From the NCBI GenBank assembly GCA_014874425.1, contig JACWAG010000388.1, positions 1-10,295 of the forward strand: a DNA stretch of 10,295 nucleotides, read 5' to 3'. Source of the DNA: Syntrophaceae bacterium (GTDB lineage Bacteria > Desulfobacterota > Desulfomonilia > Desulfomonilales > Desulfomonilaceae). Position numbers and translations under genes: made by a program. Below, piece by piece: positions 1 through 5,651 of the stretch (position 1 is the stretch's first letter; the number at the start of each line of letters is the position of its first letter). The notes under the pieces were generated by a model. It worked only from the letters and a program-made list of their open reading frames with translations. It was not told where the DNA came from and did not search any database.

Positions 1-37
1 CGCTAATCAGCTCGGTCTGTCGAGGAGGACTGGATGA
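1..37 (+). CDS. Possible 3' end of an upstream gene (partial)
   Basis: Reading from base 2, an open frame encodes the tail ANQLGLSRRTG and ends in a TGA at 35-37. That stop overlaps the ATG of the acid ligase in the arrangement ATGA. Four-base ATGA overlaps are a common signature of translational coupling in bacterial operons, which is the only reason to favour this frame. A second frame stops at 4-6 (TAA), so an upstream gene could instead end there. Eleven residues are too few to name a product. Confidence 0.3.
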   Translation, partial: ANQLGLSRRTG

Positions 38-1695
38 AACCGATTCGTTATAAGCAGGAAATGGTCGATGAATTCTTAAGAAACGGGTATTGGACCCAGG
101 AAACTTTTTACGATTTCTGGGATAGGAACGCTCGTGAATTTGGAGACAGAGAGGCCCTGGTCGATTCCAAATACCGATTGACGTGGGCCGAGGCGAAGCA
201 TCTTGTGGACGCAATGGCTATTTCATGGGTAGAAATGGGAATTCCGAAGCATTCCCGAATCATCATTCAGTCCCCGAACAGCGTTTACGGTTTTTTGTCC
301 AGGATCGCTTGTGAAAGAGCCGGCCTCATCTCATTGACGGTTTATCCATACCTTCGTCAAAGAGAACTTGAATACATGGTTGAGCGGACGGAGGCATCAG
401 CCGTTATCATCCTAAACATTTACAACAAATTCAATTACCTGGAAATGTATAAAGGGCTGCAAAAGCAGTTTCCGCATTTAAAGAATATATTTCTGTTCGA
501 TAATGAAGTACCGGATTCCTCGCCCGAGGGAACATTTTCGCTTACCCGCATCGTAAATGAGCGGGCGCAAAAACCCGTGGACGAGTCCATCCTAGCGGAG
601 AGACGACTGGATCCTATATGGAATGTGGCGCTACTGACCACGACATCAGGAACCACTGGAATTCCCAAACTTGTGGAATGGCCCATAGCTCCCCGGCTCT
701 GCACGTCCAAAGGCCGTGTGGACATCTGGAAACTGAACAAAGACGACATTACCATGGCGATTGCTCCCCATGCGGGAGGCGCGGCTGGAACACTCACCTA
801 TTTTGCCGCTCCACTCGCAGGGGCAAAAACCGTCATGTTGGAGGAATTCTCCCCCGATGGGGCCTTGGCCCTTATCGAAAAGGAAGGCGCGACGGCCATC
901 GGTGTCGTGCCCACTCACCTTGTGAGGATGCTAGATGCGGATACGTCCAAGTATGATCTGAGTTCGCTTCGTTTTATCCGTTCGGCCGGCGGCTATCTTT
1001 CTCCTCAGATTGCCGAGGAAGCCGAGCGGGCTTTCGGCGCATCCATCACTAGCGATCTTGGTACCCAGGACATGGGATCGGTGTCCGGATGCCGCGTTGA
1101 GGATTCCAGGGATTTACGACGTCGGACAGTGGGGCGAATGCTTCCGGGAAACCAGGTCCGTCTCATGGATGAGGAAAACAAGAACGAAGTTCCGCACGGA
1201 GAACCCGGTGTCCTTTATTTCAGGGGCCCCCATGCGCCAGCCGGTTACTACCGCGACGAAGAACTTACGGCCACGGTTTTCGATCCGAACGGGTGGACAA
1301 CCACCGGCGACATTGTCAAGTTCGACCAAGAGTGCCTGTGGATACTTGGAAGGGCCAAGGACATGATCATCCGGGGGGGACAGAATATCTATCCGGCTGA
1401 AATTGAGGGCCTATTGAACGATCATCCCAAGGTGGCCTCGGTTGCGGTTGTTGGATACCCGGACAGAGAAATGGGAGAACGCGCCTGCGCCTACGTGATT
1501 CCAAAAGCGGGCGACCAATTCACCTTCAAGGAAATGGTGGAGTTCTTGAAATCTAGGAATATCGCAATGTTCAAACTCCCGGAGCGACTGGAACTGGTGT
1601 CCGAGTTTCCCACTGTGGGCGATTCTGGAAAAGTTAACAAAGAGGCCCTGAAAAAGGATATCAGGGAAAAGGTAGAAGCGGAGGGCAAATTTTGA
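34..1695 (+). CDS. AMP-dependent acid ligase / acyl-CoA synthetase (EntE-like, ANL superfamily)
   Basis: The 553-residue protein should activate a carboxylic acid with ATP to an acyl-adenylate and then usually pass it to CoA. It is cytosolic. The ANL core motifs are all visible: the phosphate loop TSGTTGIPK at residues 204-212, TTGD ending at D426 (ATP ribose binding), the hinge GRAKDMIIRGGQNIYP at about 439-454, and the A10 motif SGKVNK with the catalytic lysine K533. The large N-terminal domain covers about 1-430 and the mobile C-terminal lid about 435-553. Length and the GGQNIYPAEIE hinge resemble the 2,3-dihydroxybenzoate-AMP ligase group and aryl- or cyclic-acid CoA ligases. No carrier domain is attached and no siderophore genes are nearby, so a catabolic CoA ligase is more likely than enterobactin synthesis. 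The ATG follows GAGGAGG at a proper distance. The stop TGA shares its last base with the next start (TGATG). The substrate is not determinable. Confidence 0.93.
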   Translation: MKPIRYKQEMVDEFLRNGYWTQETFYDFWDRNAREFGDREALVDSKYRLTWAEAKHLVDAMAISWVEMGIPKHSRIIIQSPNSVYGFLSRIACERAGLISLTVYPYLRQRELEYMVERTEASAVIILNIYNKFNYLEMYKGLQKQFPHLKNIFLFDNEVPDSSPEGTFSLTRIVNERAQKPVDESILAERRLDPIWNVALLTTTSGTTGIPKLVEWPIAPRLCTSKGRVDIWKLNKDDITMAIAPHAGGAAGTLTYFAAPLAGAKTVMLEEFSPDGALALIEKEGATAIGVVPTHLVRMLDADTSKYDLSSLRFIRSAGGYLSPQIAEEAERAFGASITSDLGTQDMGSVSGCRVEDSRDLRRRTVGRMLPGNQVRLMDEENKNEVPHGEPGVLYFRGPHAPAGYYRDEELTATVFDPNGWTTTGDIVKFDQECLWILGRAKDMIIRGGQNIYPAEIEGLLNDHPKVASVAVVGYPDREMGERACAYVIPKAGDQFTFKEMVEFLKSRNIAMFKLPERLELVSEFPTVGDSGKVNKEALKKDIREKVEAEGKF

Positions 1696-2942
1696 TGGAA
1701 CGAGTGTTGCTGCTCTTGTCGACACTAGACACAAAAGGTCCAGAAACTTTTTATCTTAGAGATTCTATTAAAAACAGGGGTGGCGCCTGCTCCATCCTGG
1801 ACATGAGTATGTCTGGAGAATTTCCCGGAGCCGATATATCCTCCTCTGAGACCGCTCGTGCTGCAGGAGCCGACATTGAGGACATTCGGGTATCCAAAGA
1901 GAGGAAGAAAATTACCAGACAAATGATTGGAGGCGCAACCAAAATAGCGACTGATTTTATGAAGTCAGGGCGCCTGGCGGGTGTAATAGGTCTGGGAGGT
2001 TCCACCGGCAGCCTGATGGCGACAGATGTCATGAGAGCCCTACCATTTGGAGTTCCAAAGTTAATGGTTTCTTCCACCGCAGCGTTACCGGGTTTGGCTA
2101 CGCGATACATAGGCACTGGAGATATCGCAGTGCTACACACTGTGATAGAAATCTCCGGTTTGTCCAAACCCCTGATGAATCTGCTCGACAGGGCGGCTGC
2201 GGCAATCACAGGAATGGCCTTGGTTGACTCGTTTACTGTTCAGTCATCGCGGGACAGTGGCGTTCCTCTAGTCGCCATGTCTATGTTCGGCCCCACAGAA
2301 CAATGTTCTCATTCCGTGAGACAAAGTCTGGAATCCAGGGGATATCAGGTAATCGGGTTCTCGGCCGCTGGAGTTTGTGATAGGTCCATGGAAGAAATGA
2401 TTTCAGAAGGCTTTTTTGATGCTGTAGTGGAATTAGCGCCAGGTGGAGTAGGAGAAGAGTATCTTGGCGCCATGAGAGCCGCCGGCCCAAATCGCCTGAC
2501 CAGCGCAGCCAGAATCGGCATTCCCCAAGTAATTGCGCCTGGTGGGGTCAACCTTACCAGTCCACGAAAATCCCATTATAAACCAGAGCATCATGAACGC
2601 AGAAAATTCGAACTAGATGAACTCCGAACATTCTTGAGAGTCTCTGACGAAGAAATTGTCGGGATAGCCAGGGTTTTTGCGGAAAAGCTAAATCAAGCAA
2701 ATGGGCCTACCATTTTTCTCTTTCCCACAAAAGGTTGGTCCGCTGTCGACCCACCAACGGGACATATGTTCGATAGAGATCAGGACAGGTTGTTTCTGAT
2801 GACTCTAAAAGAGGCCCTTACATCTAATCGGGTCACCATTAGAGAAGTAGACGCCAATCTGGAGGAGCAGGCTTTTGCTGAGGCCGTCACATCCGCTTGT
2901 CTGGATATCTTCCCCAAGACTTTGAAATATATAGAAGATTAG
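1695..2942 (+). CDS. Tm-1-like ATP-binding domain protein (UPF0261 family)
   Basis: The 415-residue protein matches the UPF0261/Tm-1-like family, named after the tomato mosaic virus resistance protein Tm-1, whose N-terminal half binds ATP. Bacterial members lack a settled biochemical role. The N-terminal domain (about 1-180) opens with a beta strand VLLLSTLDTKG and carries the glycine-rich loop GLGGSTGS (G101-G102-S103), followed by PFGVPKLMVSSTA. The C-terminal domain (about 190-415) has ELAPGGVGEE, the APGGVN segment and the family hallmark GWSAVDPPTG (G347-W348-S349). The length is normal for the family. I chose the ATG at 1695 over a TTG one codon earlier. The ATG overlaps the ligase stop by one base and has GGAGGG nine bases upstream inside the ligase gene, so translation is probably coupled. 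The TIM-barrel (PEP-hydrolase-like) partner often found beside this family is absent from the window. Confidence 0.93.
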   Translation: MERVLLLLSTLDTKGPETFYLRDSIKNRGGACSILDMSMSGEFPGADISSSETARAAGADIEDIRVSKERKKITRQMIGGATKIATDFMKSGRLAGVIGLGGSTGSLMATDVMRALPFGVPKLMVSSTAALPGLATRYIGTGDIAVLHTVIEISGLSKPLMNLLDRAAAAITGMALVDSFTVQSSRDSGVPLVAMSMFGPTEQCSHSVRQSLESRGYQVIGFSAAGVCDRSMEEMISEGFFDAVVELAPGGVGEEYLGAMRAAGPNRLTSAARIGIPQVIAPGGVNLTSPRKSHYKPEHHERRKFELDELRTFLRVSDEEIVGIARVFAEKLNQANGPTIFLFPTKGWSAVDPPTGHMFDRDQDRLFLMTLKEALTSNRVTIREVDANLEEQAFAEAVTSACLDIFPKTLKYIED

Positions 2943-3041
2943 AATTCTGATTCTGTGTTCTGGGAAACTATCAGTTGCAAAAACCTCGGCTTGAATTCGA
3001 TAACCCATAATTACTGCCTGCAAACGATTCAGGAGGCTATA

Positions 3042-3683
3042 ATGTTTGTTAGAAATTGGATGCACCCTCAAGAATTGTCAATCTCAAGTGACGATTTGGC
3101 GACCGAAGCTGTTACGCTAATTTCACAGAATAACCTGAAAATGCTGCCGGTGGTTGATAACGGCCGATTAAGGGGAGTTGTTCACAGGAGAGATCTTAGT
3201 GAGGCGGCGACCTGTGTCAGTGAAAGTGGAAACACTTGTGAAATGAACTACTTTTGCAACAAGCTCAAAGTCAAGGATGTCATGGTCCGCATGCCTGTGA
3301 CTGTCTCCGTTGATGATAGTGTAGAAGACGTGCTTATGAAGGGTCGAGAACGAACAATGAGCACTTTTCCTGTAATGGATGGGGACAAAGTGGTGGGAGT
3401 GCTTTCCGACCGAGAGATTTTTGTAATGCTTTTCAAACTCTTGGAGGTCGGGCTAGAATGCACTCGAATTACGCTTGCTGATGTAAATCTTCAGGAAGGA
3501 ACCTTGTCGAAGATTCTAAAAATTGTGGAGGAAAGTAGCTGTGTGATCCGGGCGATCTTTACGGTCCCACAAGGCAAGAACGGGATAGTTCGAGTTGTGC
3601 TACGTACGGAATGTAGGGACTCTGAAGTTTTGAGCAAGAACTTAATAGATAATGGCTTCAACATACTGGAGTTTAAGGGATAG
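3042..3683 (+). CDS. CBS-domain-pair protein with C-terminal ACT-like domain (AcuB-like)
   Basis: The 213-residue protein has two CBS repeats, at about 1-57 (MFVRNWMHP...MLPVVDNGRLRGVVHRRDL) and about 74-132 (KVKDVMVRMPVTVSVDDSV...FPVMDGDKVVGVLSDREI). An ACT-like tail spans about 137-213. CBS pairs bind adenine nucleotides and ACT folds bind small molecules, so a cytosolic sensor or regulator is likely. The architecture resembles AcuB-type proteins; no enzymatic domain is attached. The start at 3042 is preceded by AGGAGG at 3031-3036. A GTG at 2955 in the same frame would add 29 unlikely residues with no ribosome site. The linker between the CBS repeats carries three cysteines (C58, C66, C72), which could be redox- or metal-active, but this is only inference. 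The 99-base gap upstream holds at best a weak promoter-like pair (TTGCAA at 2975, GATAAC at 2999), so read-through from the ligase block is possible. Confidence 0.9.
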   Translation: MFVRNWMHPQELSISSDDLATEAVTLISQNNLKMLPVVDNGRLRGVVHRRDLSEAATCVSESGNTCEMNYFCNKLKVKDVMVRMPVTVSVDDSVEDVLMKGRERTMSTFPVMDGDKVVGVLSDREIFVMLFKLLEVGLECTRITLADVNLQEGTLSKILKIVEESSCVIRAIFTVPQGKNGIVRVVLRTECRDSEVLSKNLIDNGFNILEFKG

Positions 3684-3691
3684 GTGAAACA

Positions 3692-3808
3692 ATGACTATT
3701 GATGGACGGCTTTGGACGTTCACAGATAGGGAAGACCATCCCACAGTGTTCGAAATTTACATCGTTCTCAATATCTCTGTTAATGTTACTCACGGAGGGA
3801 GCGTCTAA
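3692..3808 (+). CDS. Possible small protein of 38 residues upstream of the HD gene
   Basis: An ATG at 3692 opens a 38-codon frame beginning MTIDGRLWTFTDRED and ending NVTHGGSV, stopping with TAA at 3806-3808. That is one base before the ATG of the HD-domain gene (TAATATG). A modest ribosome site, AGGTGA, lies four bases upstream. The frame differs from both neighbours and fills almost the whole gap between the CBS and HD genes. It has no signal peptide or clear membrane segment. It could be a real small protein, a leader peptide coupling translation into the HD gene, or chance. I do not recognise the sequence. Confidence 0.35.
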   Translation: MTIDGRLWTFTDREDHPTVFEIYIVLNISVNVTHGGSV

Positions 3809-3809
3809 T

Positions 3810-4376
3810 ATGTTTGAACCTTTTTCGGAAATATATAAACTGGCTTTGCCATACCTTGACACTAGGAACAACAAAATCCATATGGAGGTTTCCAGGGCAT
3901 TCGCTTTGAAATTGCTGCAGGAGGAAGGAGGCGAACCGGAAGTGGTCTTACCCGCCATAATACTTCACGATGTGGGATGGAAAATGGTACCGGAGGAATT
4001 GCACCTTAAAGCATTCGGTCCGCATGAGTACGATAGGACAATTAATCGGATACACGAAGTTGAGGGGGCCAAAATAGCAGAGGAGATCCTTAAACAGGTC
4101 GGATACAGCGCCGCTTTGATCGACGAAATTGTCGAGATCATAAGTGGTCATGATTCACGTGAGACGGCCCTATCCCTTAACGATGCTATTGTGAAAGACG
4201 CTGACAAACTGTGGCGTTTTTCCAAAGAAGCCTCGGAAATAGATCCCAAGAGATTCAACATCGATCCAAAAGTCCATATCCAATGGCTGGCCTTACAAAT
4301 AGACGGATGGCTCTTAACAGAAGCCGGTAAAAAAATAGCGCGTCAAGAACAGACATTACGAGTTCAGGAACTTTAG
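3810..4376 (+). CDS. HD-domain metal-dependent phosphohydrolase
   Basis: The 188-residue protein carries a complete HD-superfamily metal site: H24 (NKIHMEV), the defining H53-D54 pair (ILHDVGW), H82 (RIHEVEG), H114 (ISGHDSR) and D130 or D132 (VKDADKLWRF). HD proteins hydrolyse phosphate esters, often of nucleotides, in the cytosol; the substrate here is unknown. The domain fills about residues 20-140, with a helical tail that shows no second domain. The start at 3810 has GGAGGGA nine bases upstream. A longer in-frame start at 3699 would add 37 residues with no ribosome site and would overlap the small ORF at 3692-3808. Its position after a CBS/ACT sensor suggests a shared signalling role, by inference only. 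It is convergent with the LysR gene downstream. Confidence 0.88.
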   Translation: MFEPFSEIYKLALPYLDTRNNKIHMEVSRAFALKLLQEEGGEPEVVLPAIILHDVGWKMVPEELHLKAFGPHEYDRTINRIHEVEGAKIAEEILKQVGYSAALIDEIVEIISGHDSRETALSLNDAIVKDADKLWRFSKEASEIDPKRFNIDPKVHIQWLALQIDGWLLTEAGKKIARQEQTLRVQEL

Positions 4377-4448
4377 AAACCCGCTGGTTCTTTTCATTAG
4401 TTGGCCGAAAATACGTTAAAGAGATCCCAGGAGAAGGAGCGAAAAGAA

Positions 4449-4517
4449 ATGATTAGACCATCGGCAACAGTACGGGGAATTCTGTCATACATTCCAGATG
4501 GGTTTTCATTGTTGTAG
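4449..4517 (+). other. 22-codon ORF with a strong ribosome site, possible gene remnant
   Basis: In the 146-base gap between the convergent HD and LysR genes, AGGAGAAGGAG at 4430-4440 precedes an ATG at 4449. The frame reads MIRPSATVRGILSYIPDG and then stops at a TAG at 4515-4517. From memory, openings of the MIRP.AT.RGIL.YIP type occur at the N-terminus of some class I SAM-dependent methyltransferases. If so, this is the stump of a lost gene cut short beside the LysR gene. In-frame sequence beyond the stop does not clearly continue that family. It may equally be a short real peptide or chance. Confidence 0.3.
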
Positions 4518-4522
4518 GCCTT

Positions 4523-5443
4523 TCACAGAACCGGACTTTGTTCCAATGGAGGTTGCGCCGGGAGCAAGAACTCAAGGAAGGCGGTATCAGCCTTGGATAG
4601 CATGCGTTGTTTCTTCACAATCACATCGATTCCCAATATAAAAGGCCCTTCTAAAAGAGGAATCGCAACCAACCGTCCTTCTTGAAGGTCCGGCTCAACT
4701 CCCATCCGTGCCAACATTGCCATACCTTTTCCCATTTCTACAAGTTCTTTTATAAAATCAACGTTTCCTGTCTCAATAAAAGCTGAGGGAGCAAAACCCT
4801 GGGCTTCAAAAATTTCTTCAACAAGTCTTCGCGTTCCTGATCCCTTTTCTCGAAGAATAAGATTTTCGTGACGCAAATCCTGAATTGAGATTGCCGATCG
4901 AGAGCAAAAGGGGTGACCCGGAGCAGTAACCAAGATGATTTCGTCCCGGCTGAATGGAATTACTTTCAATTTCTCGTCATATCTCAACCGCCCAACTATA
5001 GCCAAATCGTTGCGATCTTCCAGAACACTTCGTATCATCTCTTCTGAACTGCCTTCATCAATCTGAATTTGTACTGTTGGATACGCTTCCCTAAATTTTG
5101 AGATATAACGACTCATGAGGTATCTTACCAGAGTTTTGGTGCTTCCAATTTTCAAGATTGAGAGTGACGTTTTAGCATCTCGCTTCAAAAGATTGTCCAC
5201 CTCTGCAACAAGCTCGAAGATTCTCCCAGCAATCGTGTAAACTTTCTTGCCGGTTTCTGTTAATTCGAGTCCTCTCTTCTTTCTGACTAAAAGGCGTACG
5301 CCATATTGTTCCTCCATCGCCTTGATCTGCATACTCACAGCCGGTTGGCTGATGAAGAGTTTTTCCGCCGCAAGGGAGATGCTCCCACAACTGGCGGCGA
5401 GGTAGAATGCCCTAAATTGGTTGAGATTAAGATCTGTTCCCAT
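4523..5443 (-). CDS. LysR-type transcriptional regulator (CysL/CbbR-like group)
   Basis: The 306-residue protein has the LysR winged helix-turn-helix at about residues 5-65 (SISLAAEKLFISQPAVSMQI is the helix-turn-helix core) and a linker helix to about 90. A periplasmic-binding-like effector domain covers about 95-295. Within it, LREKGSGTR (about 197-205) is typical of the CysL/CbbR-like subgroup, whose ligands are small anions or metabolites. The length is standard. It is transcribed away from the oxidoreductase operon at 5652, the usual LysR arrangement of regulator next to its target. The inverted repeat at 5460-5476 lies just upstream of its start and over its predicted transcription start, which suggests autoregulation. 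The ATG at 5443 has only a poor Shine-Dalgarno, in contrast to its neighbours, so expression may be low. The effector is unknown. Confidence 0.95.
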   Translation of the reverse strand: MGTDLNLNQFRAFYLAASCGSISLAAEKLFISQPAVSMQIKAMEEQYGVRLLVRKKRGLELTETGKKVYTIAGRIFELVAEVDNLLKRDAKTSLSILKIGSTKTLVRYLMSRYISKFREAYPTVQIQIDEGSSEEMIRSVLEDRNDLAIVGRLRYDEKLKVIPFSRDEIILVTAPGHPFCSRSAISIQDLRHENLILREKGSGTRRLVEEIFEAQGFAPSAFIETGNVDFIKELVEMGKGMAMLARMGVEPDLQEGRLVAIPLLEGPFILGIDVIVKKQRMLSKADTAFLEFLLPAQPPLEQSPVL

Positions 5444-5459
5444 GTCCAGCCGGATTAGA

Positions 5460-5476
5460 TATAAGTTTTTCTTATA
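5460..5476. promoter_or_regulatory. Probable LysR-type binding site
   Basis: TATAAG-N5-CTTATA is a perfect 6+6-base inverted repeat of 17 bases in the divergent region. It contains the LysR box pattern T-N11-A (T at 5462, A at 5474). It lies 17 bases upstream of the regulator start codon and covers the transcription start expected from the promoter at 5479-5508. Autorepression by the adjacent LysR protein is the natural reading; the assignment to this protein is inferred. Confidence 0.55.
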
Positions 5477-5478
5477 AG

Positions 5479-5508
5479 AGCATAAAATTTAGTGATTTGA
5501 CATGTCAA
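5479..5508 (-). promoter_or_regulatory. Candidate sigma-70 promoter for the LysR gene
   Basis: On the minus strand TTGACA (perfect -35) is followed after 18 bases by TATGCT (four of six -10 positions). Transcription would begin near 5472, giving a leader of roughly 30 bases. The -35 lies inside the perfect 12-base palindrome TTGACATGTCAA (5497-5508), so a second TTGACA faces the oxidoreductase operon. On that side no good -10 is found at the usual distance. Confidence 0.45.
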
Positions 5509-5556
5509 GCAAAATACTGTGATCCTAATATTCAACATGATCTGACCGTAACCAAG

Positions 5557-5588
5557 GTTGCGCCCATCTTTTTTAGACTTGGCGCAAC
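5557..5588. repeat. Inverted repeat GTTGCGCC-N16-GGCGCAAC
   Basis: Two perfect 8-base arms at 5557-5564 and 5581-5588 flank a 16-base T-rich spacer, about 65 bases before the oxidoreductase start. The symmetry can serve as a dimeric-regulator operator or as a GC-rich hairpin in the operon leader. It is not a standard terminator because no T run follows the second arm. It directly abuts the palindrome at 5589-5598. Confidence 0.45.
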
Positions 5589-5598
5589 TACACGTGTA
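5589..5598. promoter_or_regulatory. Palindrome TACACGTGTA, possible operator
   Basis: A perfect 10-base palindrome lies immediately after the inverted repeat at 5557-5588 and 53 bases before the oxidoreductase start codon. It does not fit the LysR T-N11-A pattern, so if it is functional a different regulator would bind it. Ten-base palindromes occur by chance, hence the low confidence. Confidence 0.25.
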
Positions 5599-5651
5599 TG
5601 GATCCAAACACTCCACGGCCCAACTTAACCCTCAGTAAGGAGGAACCGGAA

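Noticed and set aside
1751..2209. 152-codon open frame on the minus strand inside the Tm-1-like gene
   Set aside because: It is entirely antisense to a recognisable conserved protein and has no recognisable domain of its own.
2955..3041. GTG extension of the CBS protein
   Set aside because: No ribosome site, and the added residues do not resemble a CBS protein; the MFVRNWM start at 3042 follows AGGAGG.
3491..3958. 155-codon open frame on the minus strand across the CBS-HD junction
   Set aside because: It lies opposite two well-supported genes, has low-complexity serine/isoleucine-rich composition, and shows no family motif.
4375..4392. Hairpin AGA(A)ACC-CGCT-GGTTCT followed by TTT at the end of the HD gene
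   Set aside because: The stem is only six base pairs with a bulge, overlaps the stop codon and has a short T run; too weak to call a terminator.
5598..5651. Upstream in-frame ATG for the first flavoprotein
   Set aside because: It has no Shine-Dalgarno and would overlap the TACACGTGTA palindrome. The ATG at 5652 has TAAGGAGGA and starts just before the Rossmann fold.
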